Below are positions 33,864 to 46,199 of a DNA stretch of 64,000 nt, in pieces. The stretch lies in assembly GCA_030867875.1 (NCBI GenBank), contig JAOWCC010001751.1:24978369-25042368 (forward strand), in the 5' to 3' direction. A program made the translations under genes and the position numbers. The notes beneath the pieces are model-generated. The model ran no database searches, was not told the DNA's origin, and saw only the letters and a list, made by a program, of their open reading frames with translations. The stretch's first letter is position 1; each line of letters starts with the position of its first letter. Origin of the DNA: Actinernus sp. WN-2022 (taxonomy: Eukaryota > Cnidaria > Anthozoa > Actiniaria > Actinernidae).

Positions 33864-34484
33864 TCAGTGGCAGGAGCCATTACCCGGAGCGTCCATCTGT
33901 CATACATTCGTGATGCAGCGTTTTTTTGTCAGACGGAGTTATTTTTAGATTTCACATGTCGTTGTTCGCTTCCATCACGGAATGTTGTCCACAAAAGATG
34001 CCTCGTTAGCTCCTCTTGTTTGGTCAACCAACGTGGCTGCAACATCATTAATCATTTGAATTTTAATTACGTAAAAGCTTCTGATTGGCTAGCGGAAACA
34101 AACTGGCCGGAAACCCATTCTAAAAATAACCTGGTCTGTAAACACGCTGCTTCATCGACGTATGGGAGATGGACGCTCGGGTTAATGGGCTCCTGTCAGT
34201 GTGTATACTGGGATACAAAGAAGCACACATGATAGGCTAGTACCCTTATGAATTATGAATTAATTTTAAAATTCGATTTACTAACTCGTGTGCTACTGAT
34301 TTGCGATTAAAACTTGAACTGATTGATGAGCCGGCCGCTAGCAAGATTTCAATTTGGTTAAACGGATAGTCGCAAAACTTTCGATTCACAGAAACAGATA
34401 CTAGCTGGGATCTGAACTTCAAAAGCATAAACATAACTTCTATAATGTCACACGTTCTACTTGTAGTCCAAGAAAAAAGAAATA
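33864..34484. other. Non-coding stretch
   Basis: An open stretch at 33867-34232 has no domain or supporting context. No gene is called. Confidence 0.45.
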
Positions 34485-34631
34485 CCACGAGAATCAAACT
34501 CCTCGGTTAAACTTTAATCCAGGATCAACGTTAATCAGGCTTCAAGTTACTAAGACCAGATCTTCGTCGTTCAAAGCTCGATTAGCGTCAATACTGGATT
34601 AACGTTTAACAGAGGAGTTTGCTTCTCGTGG
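34485..34631. repeat. 147-bp hairpin MITE
   Basis: 'ccacgagaatcaaactcctc' with 'ggttaaac' is mirrored by 'gtttaacagaggagtttgct' with 'tctcgtgg'. Inner arms pair partly ('taatcca'). Confidence 0.85.
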
Positions 34632-34940
34632 AATCTCGTCCCCAAGCGCGGGCTCTGCGGACCGAGATTGGTGGTACAGGGTATCTTTCTCTAATCTAGG
34701 CTTTCAGTAATAGGGCGCATGCGCGAGCCGACGTAAATAGGCAACGCATTCTTTAAATGGCAAACACGCTTGAAATAATGATAATCGTTAATTCTACGAG
34801 AAATCCTAACCCGAACCACAAACCAAACCCTAACCATCGGACGAGTTCACGGGTAAACGTCGGGTTCTCACTCACCGTACCTAGAGCTAGGGTTCACAGA
34901 TAAACAAGAAGAGAAGGTAAAGAGAGTAAAACGCTGTGTT

Positions 34941-35063
34941 GGTATATACTACGTGGTAGTGTTTCGTTCCATATAGTCCTCCCTGCATAATCATATTCTC
35001 TACTGTTTTACAGTATTATGCAGGAGACTATATGGAACGAAACACTACCATGAAGTATATACC
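34941..35063. repeat. 123-bp hairpin MITE
   Basis: 'ggtatatactacgtggtagt' with 'gtttcgttccatatagtc' is mirrored by 'gactatatggaacgaaacac' with 'taccatgaagtatatacc'. The loop contains 'tctactgttttac'. Confidence 0.9.
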
Positions 35064-36217
35064 GCTGTTGTTGTTCGCTGTTTTACAAAGATCGACAATC
35101 GATTGGAGGTAGAAAATGGCATTTACAAACCGGTTTTGCTAATAACACTATCGATCTCGTACAAGTGCCTTTAAATAAATGAAGTCAATTTTTTTGCTAT
35201 CCAGTACAACCACGTGATTGCATATTTCCTGCTAACCAGCGCCATTTCTGTCGTATTGCCGCATCGCATAGCCAGTAGTCCATCAGTATTGGTTTGATTT
35301 TTCATAAAAATTTAAAACCGGCTGAGTACGCACTTGGAGAATATCTTCGAAAAAAAGGCAGGATTCCCACGGCTAGGGAAAAACGTTTTGTTTTTTTCAA
35401 GGTTACGGAAATGTCGGGGAATTTAGGATTCCCAAATTTGATAACCAGGCTACAAATTTCAATGAAAAGTCAGGGAATTTTTATTTTCAGGCTTCACATA
35501 CCTATTTTTGGGGATGTTCTGGGCTGTTTTGTTCAATGTTGCTGTCCCAAAATAGCAATTGAATATTTGGAAAAAATATGAGCGTGCGCTGGAGTACGTA
35601 AGTGAAAAATGCATAAACTGGTACATAAGTTCATCATGAAAAACAGCACTGAATGGAGGCTTGCCGATTGTCCTCTTTCGATTACAACTCTAAACGTTCG
35701 TGCAAGTAAAGCCATAAAACAACATGAACTCTTTTTGCCCCAAATTCTATTTCTGATATACTTCAGTTGTCTAACTTAGTTTTCTTTGAGAGGCAGGAGC
35801 AGAAATTAAACTAGAATAAACGCTACCCGAATTGCGGGATTGTTTCATCTTGTGATATCACAAAGAAAACCTACGGGATTCGATTGTAGTAGTTTTCTCT
35901 AGGGAGGGAGTTGATTCATCTTATGACGTCACAGGATCCATGAAAACTAATCAAAATTAGGGATTAAATGCCAGAAATGTTACAAAATTTGCAAGATTAA
36001 TATCTTTTTGTGAGATACAAACACAATAGTACAATATTTTTTTTTACATGATACTTGCACTTTGAACTCTTTCAGCGCCACAATCGTTCAAAAAATCTAA
36101 ACAAGCCATTTTGACGATGTTTCGCACGCATCAGTAGAACAATAGACGCGAGCTACTAAGGCTCGTTCTGTTTCACCAGCCTCTTCACAAAAGCGCGGGC
36201 TCTGGGGACGAGATTGC
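35064..36217. other. Non-coding stretch
   Basis: No gene is recognised. A motif 'gcgcgggctctg' near 36193 also occurs near 34646 and may be a dispersed repeat. Confidence 0.45.
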
Positions 36218-36447
36218 ACAGGGAGCAGAGTAGTATTCCCTGAGTATTTTACGTACTTGCTCTCCTTTGTATCGCCGCCATCTTGTTTTGTTGAAGTATT
36301 GCTGCTGTACTACGGTACGCGCGCCAGCGCGCTCGCCACGAAGTGCCGACCTCTCTCTCGACCTCTCTCTTCAACAAAACAAGATGGCGGTGATACAAAG
36401 GAGAGCAAGTACATAAAATACTCAGGGAATACTACTTTGCTCCCTGG
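36218..36447. mobile_element. 230-bp MITE with about 78-bp TIRs
   Basis: 'acagggagcagagtagtatt' through 'cgccatcttgttttgttgaa' is mirrored almost perfectly by 'ttcaacaaaacaagatggcg' through 'actactttgctccctg'. The GC-rich centre has 'cgcgcgccagcgcg'. Confidence 0.9.
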
Positions 36448-36491
36448 AGCCTTTTGTTATTTAAAACAGATAGCCATTGTTCTAGTTGCGT

Positions 36492-36570
36492 GGGGCATAA
36501 TGCGGGGCATAATGCGGGGCATAATGCGGGGCATAATGCGGGGCATAATGCGGGGCATAATGCGGGGCAT
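36492..36570 (+). repeat. 12-bp microsatellite, 6.5 copies
   Basis: GGGGCATAATGC is repeated without variation. Confidence 0.95.
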
Positions 36571-37997
36571 ATAAATAGAATAATGTACTTACGATGCTGT
36601 TGACATTATTAAGTAACAAACGAGAAGTATGAACTAAAGTAAACAAACAACAATACTGGTACTTACGAGAAATTCTAGAACTAGTAAATACAATGGATAG
36701 TATACGACATTACGTAGTCGGTTATAAACACAGCTTAATTACTAAGTTACGTAACGTTTACAAACATACGCGATAAAACAAAGACAACTATTTGTGTCTA
36801 TATTTTATACAGCTTGTCATTATAACCTTTCCATATTTGCTTTCATTTTAACCATCCTACATGTGCGCGAGGTTCGTCAGTTCATATGAAATTCGCAGAC
36901 TTATAACTGTATCCGTATTCGGCCCGGATTGCAAATACCAAGATGTTCTCCAAACGTACTCTCTGACTGACGAATCTATCGATGCAGTCGAGAGGGTTTG
37001 GTAAGTAAAACAGGGCTGACCTGAGAAACAATGACTGAAGGATGCTTAGGACTTTATTCAGTGTTTATGTTTCGGTAGCTTCAGCAAAGCTAACTGACCA
37101 GAAGTGTACAATCGACATAAAGCAGAACTCGTATGTTCGCCGGATACTAAGCCTCGTCAGCTGTTTCAAAACATTCAAAAAAAAATCCCGTTAAACTTGT
37201 TTCTTTCCACAATATTACCACTACTGTAACTCTGACAGAAGTGGGAAGGGTGTATACAAGTCGTTTTCTCAAAATATAGATTTTCTGCCGAACTACAGCA
37301 ACTATTTCGGCATCGAAAAGTGTAATTTCTGACGGTTGAGTGACGAAGCAACGAATTAAAGGAACAGTGCCATGCTCAGTGCCCATGCGCGAATGTTTGA
37401 ATTTTGGATGAGTAAAAAGTTCCAAATAAAGGAATATGCAAATTAGTTCCAAAAACAGTTAGTCAATAACTACATGAAAAAAGCACGAGAAACAGAAACA
37501 TGAAACACAATTAAAAACTTTAACACTTTCTGGAAGTCTACTTACCTTTTTGTCTGCAAATGCTTGGATATGATAAGCTTTCTGCCGGCGTCAAACCATT
37601 ATACGAATCTCCAAACGTTTCTCGTCCAAATTCCCGTCCCGGTAAACTTCCATTCTTCAAACTTACAGACGCCCAAGCGATTCTAATACTCTGTAATCCT
37701 TGGCACAGTTCATTTGACAGTCAAACGGGTTCAGTCTTCATCCCTATAGGGCTCTCTAAATCGTTTGCGTTAGTTTTCACTTCTCTTCACCAGCCGTTTC
37801 AAAGCCTTCCCACTCTCACTGAACTGTGATTTGATTATTCTTCAGCGTCAGTGAACTCAAATTTGAATATGAAGTGGAATTCTCGCTTTCTATTTTTTTC
37901 TTGTTTATATTGTTTAATTAGTTGTGTTATTTTTATATCATTGTCCTCTGTGTCATGATTATGTAATGATGTGTGAGAAGTCATTTCAAATCCGCGT
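36571..37997. other. Non-coding stretch before the giant inverted structure
   Basis: Open stretches at 37147-37452 (minus) and 37560-37829 (plus) show no domains, homologous repeats or splice support. No gene is called. Confidence 0.4.
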
Positions 37998-38089
37998 GAT
38001 TGTTGGTTCTTTCTCGATGTAAGAAACCCGAATTTTCCCAACATTTCCTAGATCGATATTCCTCTTTGCCAAAGACTATCAGGAGTGAG

Positions 38090-39667
38090 GACGGCACAGG
38101 TAGTCCAACATCAATGTTTATTCCTCTAGGACAGCTAGGACGGCTAGGACACTAGGACACTAGGACACTAGGACACTAGGACACTAGGACACTAGGACAG
38201 CACAGGTAGTCCAACCACAATGTTTATTTCTCAAGGATATCACAGGTAGTCCAACATCAATGTTTATACCTCTAGGACAGCTAGGACACTAGGACACTAG
38301 GACAGCACAGGTAGTCCAACCACAATGTTAATTTCTCTAGGATATCACAGGTAGTCCAACATCAATGTTTATACCTCTAGGACAGCTAGGACAGCTAGGA
38401 CACTACGACACTAGGACAGCACAGGTAGTCCAACCACAATGTTTATTTCTCTAGGATATCACAGGTAGTCCAACATCAATGTTTATACCTCTAGGACAGC
38501 TAGGACACTAGGACACCAGGACACTAGGACAGCACAGGTAGTCCAACCACAATGTTTATTTCTCTAGGATATCACAGGTAGTCCAACATCAATGTTTATA
38601 CCTCTAGGACAGCTAGGACAGCTAGGACACTAGGACACTAGGACAGCACAGGTAGTCCAACCACAATGTTTATTTCTCTAGGATATCACAGGTAGTCCAA
38701 CATCAATGTTTATGCCTCTAGGACAGCTAGGACACTAGGACACTAGGACACTAGGACACTAGGACAGCACAGTTAGTCCAACCACAATGTTTATTTCTCT
38801 AGGATATCACAGGTAGTCCAACATCAATGTTTATGCCTCTAGGACAGCTAGGACACTAGGACACTAGGACAGCACAGGTAGTCCAACCACAATGTTAATT
38901 GCTCTAGGATATCACAGGTAGTCCAACATCAATGTTTATACCTCTAGGACAGCTAGGACACTAGGACACTAGGACACTAGGACACTAGGACACTAGGACA
39001 CTAGGACACTAGGACAGCACAGTTAGTCCAACCACAATGTTTATTTCTCTAGGATATCACAGGTAGTCCAACATCAATGTTTATGCCTCTAGGACAGCTA
39101 GGACACTAGGACACTAGGACACTAGGACAGCACAGGTAGTCCAACCACAATGTTAATTTCTCTAGGATATCACAGGTAGTCCAACATCAATGTTTATACC
39201 TCTAGGACAGCTAGGACACTAGGACACTAGGACACTAGGACAGCACAGGTAGTCCAACCACAATGTTTATTTCTCTAGGATATCACAGGTAGTCCAACAT
39301 CAATGTTTATACCTCTAGGACAGCTAGGACAGCTAGGACACTAGGACACTAGGACAGCACAGGTAGTCCAACCACAATGTTAATTTCTCTAGGATATCAC
39401 AGGTAGTCCAACATCAATGTTTATACCTCTAGGACAGCTAGGACACTAGGACACTAGGGCACTAGGACAGCACAGGCCTAGGTAGTCCAACATCAATGTT
39501 TATTCCTCTAGGACAGCTAGGACACTAGGACAGCACAGGTAGTCCAACATCAATGTTAATTTATACCTCTAGGACAGCTAGGACACTAGGACAGCACAGG
39601 TAGTCCAACATCAATGTTTATACCTCTAGGACAGCTAGGACACTAGGAAAGCACAGGTAGTCCAACC
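38090..39667 (+). repeat. CTAG-rich satellite array, left arm
   Basis: The higher-order unit is about 100-130 bp: 'caggtagtccaacatcaatg' with 'tttatacctctaggacag', a variable number of 8-9-bp 'ctaggaca(c/g)' steps, then 'caggtagtccaaccacaatg' with 'tttatttctctaggatat'. About 15 units are present. Unit length varies mainly by the number of the short steps. Confidence 0.95.
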
Positions 39668-40340
39668 GACAGAGCGGAAAAACGTTGTGCATGCGTACTA
39701 GGCACTTTAATTATTAAAAAAAAGTAAATCAAGATGGCCGCCGAGCGGGAGTGAATTGTAGCTCTTTTTCAGGGACCTCTCACAGCTCAAGAAATACCAC
39801 GATTACTTTATTACTTCACACCATGGACCAATATTCTTCAGTTACTTAGCTTCTCTGTGCCCAAATAACACATAATCCAGTTCACAGAAAGAATGCTACA
39901 ATTGTTCGTTATACATACTCTGTCTTTAAGAAAAACGAACCATTTGGAAAAGTTCATATGCGACTGGAAAAACGCCAAAAATAAGGAAACTTGTGAACAT
40001 ATAAGCTTTATACTTCGGTAGAGAACTAAAGAGGTAATGGTTTTCAAGATATAAAATACCATATTCAAGAGTTTAATACCCGACCATTTTTCAAACGAAG
40101 CATTTGAAGTTACAAATTATAGTGACTAGACTGTCTACAGGCTACAGCAGTGATCCACATTACCAAAGGCAAAGGCAAAGATTGTAAGTAATTATATAGT
40201 ATAATAATAATTCTATTGTACAATATTTAACTTGATTTGGTTATTATGGTTCACATCGGTATTTTGATGAATTGGTTGATTGGTTTACCATTGTAAAAAA
40301 ACGATTTAAAATTTTGTTTTAAAATGAAGTGTTACAAGCA
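39668..40340. repeat. Unique part of the left inverted arm
   Basis: It is the inverted counterpart of about 47483-48145, diverged by substitutions and small indels. It includes 'aagatggccgccgagcggga', 'cgggagtgaattgtagctct' and 'taacacataatccagttcac'. ORFs here are not conserved in the other arm. Confidence 0.8.
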
Positions 40341-40505
40341 AAGGAGCATGTTTGCTTGTGTAGACTACTTGAGAAATGGACTCTTCAAACGGCACCATCA
40401 CTTCTTTTGATCTTCAATTTATTCTCCTCAACCACAAGCAAAGTGAGACAAATACATGTGTAGGATAATCCCCCCTTTAGTAATACTAAGATCAAACACA
40501 GACAA

Positions 40506-41176
40506 CTCAAGCATGTTAAGGCATGGTTTTTGAACCGTTCTGATAAAACATTCAAAATTCGCTATCTTTGTCATTTACGTATGAAATACCCTATAACTTT
40601 GGAATAATACGGTAATCGTGTGTCTTAACATTTAAGGATCGGTATTTTGGTGTTTTGAAGGTCACGTGACCTTAAGGCTGATAAAACAAAGAAATCAAAA
40701 TGGGGTGGCGGAAGTTATTGTTATGTTTCAGATTTTCGATTCCAAATGTTAAGCTTGTTATGGGAAATGAGACTGTGTCCGGAATGGTTGACTTTTTATC
40801 ACTGAAGAGGATATAAATGGCGAAAAATGGTTACAAGAATGGGTCACGTGACCTGTTTTCTATATTTTCGCCTTAACAGTCTATCAGGATCAACCATTCC
40901 GAACTGATCTTTTAAGTCAACCACATGTGTAATCAGATAAACATAAAATCGTTACTTAAAATATAAAATGCACCACCCCGTTTTGAGTTTAATTTTCAAC
41001 TTTTTGTGATCACGTGGTTGGTCACGTGATAGACATTTTACCAAAATTTTATATTAGGACGATTAAAAACGCTGAGATTAGTTATAACCACCATTGTTCT
41101 AGGATTTGAGCAAATTCAAGTGACTCTATTCAAGAAAATAGATGTAGCCTCGTTTTCATGCCTTAACATGCTTGAG
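40506..41176. mobile_element. 671-bp MITE with 20-bp TIRs
   Basis: CTCAAGCATGTTAAGGCATG at 40506-40525 is exactly complemented at 41157-41176. Several 'tcacgtgac' blocks lie inside. It is non-coding. Confidence 0.85.
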
Positions 41177-41329
41177 AACTTGGCAAAGTGAGGAGTTTTA
41201 TTCGGCTTCAGGCAAGACAATAAGTGAAAGCTACACCGAAATTCACCGAATTCACTACTCAGCCCTCCGAAGACGCCAAAAAGAAAGGAGTCAGTGTTTG
41301 AGATAGACGCCAGTCAACTACCAATCAAT

Positions 41330-41521
41330 AATCCCTCAAAATATACTTTATACGCGTCCGAGGACCAGTTGCCGAAAAGCTGAATAAGTTCTCCCGGAAC
41401 CCCCAAATGAAACGACCACGAGGCAGACCCACGCCTAAATGAGTGACCTCTGCCACTACCATAGTTCTCGATACCCGGTCGCCCGATGTAACATATGTCT
41501 CAGCTAGTAACATAGGTTCTG
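41330..41521 (-). pseudogene. DIRS tyrosine recombinase, C-terminal catalytic part
   Basis: Below the Harbinger insertion the minus strand reads HSFRRGSASWSFHLGVPGEL and GNWSSDAYKVYFE. These contain the H-x-x-R box, the later Trp/His position and the tyrosine nucleophile region. In-frame stops upstream show it is dead. Confidence 0.8.
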
Positions 41522-41524
41522 TTA

Positions 41525-42502
41525 GGGTGTATTCGTTTGGGAAATCCGTTTTCGGATTTCGAGATCCGAAAACGGATTTCGTGTTCGTTTGGCAAATCCG
41601 AAAACGGATTTCGACTTTAGCATGATCCAAGAAATCCATCTCTGAGAAGGATTTCGTGGATTAATCCAAATCCGGATTTCTGTCTTTGTGTTTTTTTGGG
41701 AAATCCGAAAACGGATTAGTAATTAGTACTAATGAACAGCAGTATTCATCGGTAATACTGTGCGCACGCATCTGTTTCGATTTATATATGTATTGTTCAT
41801 GGTCCTCAATATATATGCGCTTGAACAGGAATATGGCAGCCATCTATTACACCTGGGAATCCTCGTTTCTCTTCAAATTGATCGATCGTTTCTCTTACCC
41901 CCTGACCCTCTGGAAAATGGATGAATCTCGGCCCCAAACGATCTACGATTACCTTGCAGACTCGGTGATAAACTTCAAAAGCAGTCCGGGGATGTTGTGA
42001 CAATCGATCTGACACTGACCTCGTGCACTCGGGATTACCTAGTATCCAAACGTAATGAGAATCTGCTTTCTTAAATCTACTGGGGCCCTGCCTCCGTGGG
42101 TTTGATGCTGAGGTAGCTCTAGACAAAGAGCAAGAAGAATTGGCCCGCGAGACATACGGAAACAGACGGACGGTAGTGTGGTACAACCTCTTCAAAATAC
42201 AATGATATTCGCACTCGGTTCGTCCGTTGGTTACTTTGCATGAGAAGCAAAAGAACAGCTCCATTGTCATCACACTCATTCAAAATATCTGCATCTATTT
42301 CAGTATCAAAAAACTCATCAAAAATAAGAAAGAGCGCAGCGAGAGCACTTCGTCAGTGTGCCATTTTTGATAGTGACCAATTTAATTTAGACGGATTAGC
42401 CAGTTGCCGTAGCAACAAATCCCTTTTCGGATTTCGTGTTTTTGTGAGAACTGGAAATCCATGTAATCCGGATCACTTGGATTTTCCCAAACGAATACAC
42501 CC
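41525..42502. mobile_element. PIF/Harbinger element, internally deleted
   Basis: The ends are inverted copies: GGGTGTATTCGTTTGGGAAA and its complement ending 42502. TTA is duplicated on both sides (41522-41524, 42503-42505), the PIF/Harbinger target. Subterminal 'gaaatccg', 'aaaacggatttcg' copies form short palindromes. It sits inside the DIRS recombinase. Confidence 0.95.
41806..42279 (-). pseudogene. Harbinger (HARBI1-like) transposase fragment
   Basis: The 157-residue frame has SRFKKADSHYVWILGNPE, then FEEKRGFPGVIDGCHIPVQ, which holds the first Asp of the DDE triad. The frame ends soon after, so the second and third acidic residues are missing. The rest of the transposase is deleted before the left terminus. 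Confidence 0.8.
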
Positions 42503-42505
42503 TTA

Positions 42506-43195
42506 GTGATCGTTGTGAGACTGACTGTTGAATTCAGTGTATTTAATGGAAACACTAAGCGATGCTTGCCAAACTGAATTGTTTTGGTACCTCGAAAAAT
42601 AACGAGTAGTCCCGATTCGGAAGGAATAGTGTCCTTCCTACGAAGGTGAAAACCGGAACTAGACTTCGATATATATAGATGGACGTACAATATTAGAGAC
42701 TCTTGAGAGCAAGAAAAAGGTACAACGAAATGCGGCGCGGACAAATGTGACCTGTCGTGGATCCTCCAGATTTGCTGCCAAAACTAAACGTGATAGAATT
42801 GAAGGAGTTATGGGAGGAGCCCTAGCCGGGATATGCTGGGCTAGTCTCTCCAGGCCCTTCAAAATGATAGACAACTCATAACTCTTGAAAATCGAGCAAT
42901 CGTCACCTGCGAAAATATGCAAGAGCTTAACCCCGCGCTAACGTAATTTCTCATAGAAGCTGGAATGAGACTCCGGCTCAGAAACTGACAAAACATGGCA
43001 ACCGTATCTATAGACGCTGGAACTGGTATTAAATTGAAGTACGTGCAAAATAATAGATATGCTCTCCATTGCGTAAAGCATGCAGCCGTTTTTATGTGTT
43101 CCCTCGGCGTATGCTGCCCTGTGAGTTCGACGTAATTGTTTTTGTAGGCGGGACATCTGTAGAGCTGCAACAAAACAGTTAAACAGTGTCATCAA
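42506..43195 (-). pseudogene. DIRS tyrosine recombinase, N-terminal and core part
   Basis: It contains IDTVAMFCQFLSRSLIPASM (core-binding domain), LSIILKGLERL, then FFLLSRVSNIV, where the Arg is the first catalytic arginine. Next is FHLRRKDTI with GLLVIFRGTKTIQF. Frames shift between the pieces. The gene is interrupted at 42505 by a Harbinger element and resumes at 41521. Confidence 0.8.
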
Positions 43196-44060
43196 ACTGA
43201 AATATATCCCCTGGTAGAATTGCTTCTGAACGTTGTGACGTTAAACCTAACGACTGCAGCAGACTACAATAACGCGCGGACGTGTGCCATCTAGATAAAT
43301 AATCGGCCGCTCGGTTGTCACTTGACGACAGATGACAAGCTCGTAATTCAAACTGTCCCATTGCGGTATTCCTATTCCGTTTTGTTTCCCACAATATCGC
43401 TTTCGCTTTGAAAGTTTTCATTTTCAAATCCCATAGTTAGGGTCACAAGCTATTATGTTTGAAACTGGTGGACCTTCGTGTCCAGTTCTGTCATTTGAAA
43501 AATATGTCTCTCATCTCAATCAAAAGAATGCTTACCTTTTCCAGAGACCAAAGAAAATTGTCAAAGACATGCAGCGACACTATTTGGTATGACAATATGG
43601 TCGTCGGTCAACGCACGCTTGGTGATAAGATGCAGGAAGAACCTGTCTGCCGCAGCAGAGCTGTCGTTTGAGTACAATATTTGGCCATACAAGTCCGTGT
43701 TTCCACATCAAAAGTATGAAAAATGTTACTCGTCCATTCACGACTTTCGCTTGCCAAACACTGCAGCTGGCGCAACTTAAACACTGAGCTAAGAAAGGGT
43801 CTTGCATGTGCGACCTGAATTTAACACCGACACTACCGCTGAATTGTCACAAAACACCTGAATCCTTTGTCTGGCCCAGCAATGCCGGTCCCCATAAGCG
43901 CACAGCCACCAATAGTGCGACGCATTCGAGTTGTTGGATAGCGAGTCCCATATCTCGAATTGCTGGCGGGAATTCAACATGAAAGCCGATTCCGATGGTG
44001 ACCGCAGTCCCCCGCAAACCGTTAAACACGATTCCGTTGCGAAGACTGCATCGGGTCTAG
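43179..44060 (-). pseudogene. DIRS RNase H region (frameshifted)
   Basis: Pieces in different frames are IQVFCDNSAVVSVLNSG (catalytic Asp in FCDN) and CHLSSSDNRAADYLSRW (the His and Asp of the C-terminal RNase H motif). Their order and spacing fit the RNase H that follows RT in DIRS elements. Confidence 0.75.
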
Positions 44061-44423
44061 ACCACTCTGTGGTTGGTATCAGAGATATGCCATTATACAG
44101 CGGTAAGAAACGAGCCCACCATTTTAGATCCTTTCTAAACTATGAACCAAGTTTTATATGGTGAGCAGGACCCTTAACAGTCCTGAACAATTATAACATT
44201 ATTGACTCGAAAATCCTGCTTTGCCGCACACATCTCGATACGAATAGGAGCTTCCCAAAAAGTGACTGAAGTTGAGTCTTGGTACAAGATTTCTTTTTTA
44301 ACCAATGTTGTATGTATTAAAGTCTTTGACTCACGCAACCGATCTTGGGAAACAGACATAGTCGTATCAATGGTATCGAATTCCACTGCGAGACAGACCA
44401 CTCGTGTCGCGGGGGAAACCACC

Positions 44424-44801
44424 TTATGAGTCGACTCTTCTTAACAAATCACAGAGAAAGAGAAATCCCTCGATCGCTCGCTCTGAAGAAGACACACCAA
44501 TTAAATCATCTAAATAATTGATCACAGCATATTTCGACCGTTGACAAATGTGCACGATAGCCGAGGTTATCCGCTGACACGCCATTGCTGATGATCTAAG
44601 TCCCATTGGCAAGGCGGTGTCGAAATAAAACATACTGTTCCAAGAGTAACCCAGCAAAGGGTAGTCCCGTGGGTCTACGGGAAACTGGCGGTAAGCTCGC
44701 CTTAAATCACGTTTGTAAATAAGACACCCAGGCTTCAAATCCCGTATCAAGCCTGCAATAGTATCCACTGTTGGATGTTGGATAAGTAAGATGAACCACG
44801 T
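44424..44801 (-). pseudogene. DIRS reverse transcriptase, catalytic part
   Basis: The frame includes CLIYKRDLRRAYRQFPVDPR, LPMGLRSSAMACQRITSAI and YAVINYLDDLIG. The two aspartates of YLDDL are the metal-binding residues, and the first catalytic aspartate is in KRDLRRAYR. The frame stops at 44424 shortly after. The first codons reported for this frame beyond 44809 belong to the hAT-like insertion, not to the retrotransposon. Confidence 0.85.
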
Positions 44802-44809
44802 CTCCATCG

Positions 44810-45747
44810 CCCGGAGGGGGGGGGGGGGGGGGAAGGGGGGGGGGGATACTTACATAAAAAATGGGTATGTATGTGAGGCCAAGAGGCTCAAACCCTTACC
44901 CTGTTTGACCCAATCCGAGCTCCAAAACCCTGATTGCCCCTTTAAAAACACGTTCGGATATATAGACATAGACATTTTTTATTTGGAGTCTTACACAGAG
45001 AGTATATAGACTAACGTCCAAATAACCTTAAATTAATTGAATAATAATTACAATAATTACATCTGAGTTCAAAGGGTTGTTTTTGTATTCGCACACATGG
45101 TGTGGTGCTATATCTTATCTCGGCCTGGAATTTGACGCTATTTCTATATAGCATACATTCAAATATGTACTTTGCTATTTCTTTCTGTATAGCTGGTTGT
45201 TTGATTGGAGGGTTAATAAGAAATAAAAATATATCATTGTCAGTCATTCGGTTCATCTTATTTTTAGATTGCTTTTCTATACTGGAGAAAAGAATATTCC
45301 CGGCCGGTTTACCGCGTACCGGGATTGCATGCAAAATACGGAACATTTCAAGTCGGGACATGGCATTGGGTAAACAAATCAGCAGATGAAGTACATAGAT
45401 AAGTACTGGAGTACGAATTAGCGGCGGTTCCTTTTACTTTATTTAATTAGTAAAAGGAACCTCAGTGCTTGCATGTGGGCAGACGATCAAAATGCGGCAA
45501 CAGAATGTCTTTTTTTGACATAGTATCTAAAAAAACTGAACCCTAACTGCTTAAAAAATATTGAACCCGACCCTGACTGCACCCACATTATACTCAAAAA
45601 GTCTCAAATCCTGACCCTGATCTGACCAAATCAGGTCAAAACCCTGACCCTACCTGCCCAAACTGAGCTCAAAACCCTGACCCACCCGGGCGACACATAC
45701 ATAATACGTCACAAACAGGAGTACCCCCCCCCCCCCCCCTCCCCGGG
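44810..45747. mobile_element. hAT-like element, 938 bp, TSD CTCCATCG
   Basis: An 8-bp duplication CTCCATCG lies at 44802-44809 and 45748-45755. The ends are inverted: CCCGGAGGGGG and CCCCTCCCCGGG, each followed by a long G or C run. Subterminal copies of 'cccaa(t/a)c(t/c)gagct(c)caaaaccctga' occur on both sides. There is no transposase. An 8-bp duplication fits the hAT superfamily. Confidence 0.85.
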
Positions 45748-45877
45748 CTCCATCGTACTGGTCCTTTGATACACCATCGTTCACCGAGGTCCCGGCGGGC
45801 CAACTTAAGTCTAAAATAATCTATCTCTCCGTAGTATCCGATTTTGGGACCGAATTGAGCGGAGATAACATTAGTTT

Positions 45878-46199
45878 TTAGCTCGAGAATGGCATCTCAT
45901 TATACGGGCCACTGACAGCGTTCCGTGAAATTTCATTATCGAGATATGCACAGACCGCGTTATAATGGGTTAACGCCCCTTTATGTGTTCGATTATCACT
46001 AACTGGGAAACCATAAGTCACGTAATCATAGCCCACAGGCCAACCATATTCCAAATATTCGCATACTAGTTTATCATCGTAGTCCTTTAAACGATCCCTC
46101 CAAATTGGAATCTTTAGCTCTGTTAAAACTGGGATACAACAACCTTTATAATTTGGCAAATCCGCGGCGGCTACCAATTCGTGAAGTTGTACAGGATCC
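45878..46199 (-). pseudogene. DIRS polyprotein, N-terminal RT region
   Basis: The minus frame has IPIWRDRLKDYDDKLVCEYL and then EYGWPVGYDY. Near the end is YLDNEISRNAVSGPYNEMPF, the pattern that precedes the first RT strand in DIRS elements. The next RT pieces ('SPLNSVPK' and the following strand, about 45756-45870) are in another frame. The 5' side is cut by a MITE at 46200. Confidence 0.75.

Noticed and set aside
38090..39667. CRISPR or coding repeat protein in the satellite
   Set aside because: The unit length varies, stops occur in all frames, and no unique spacers exist.
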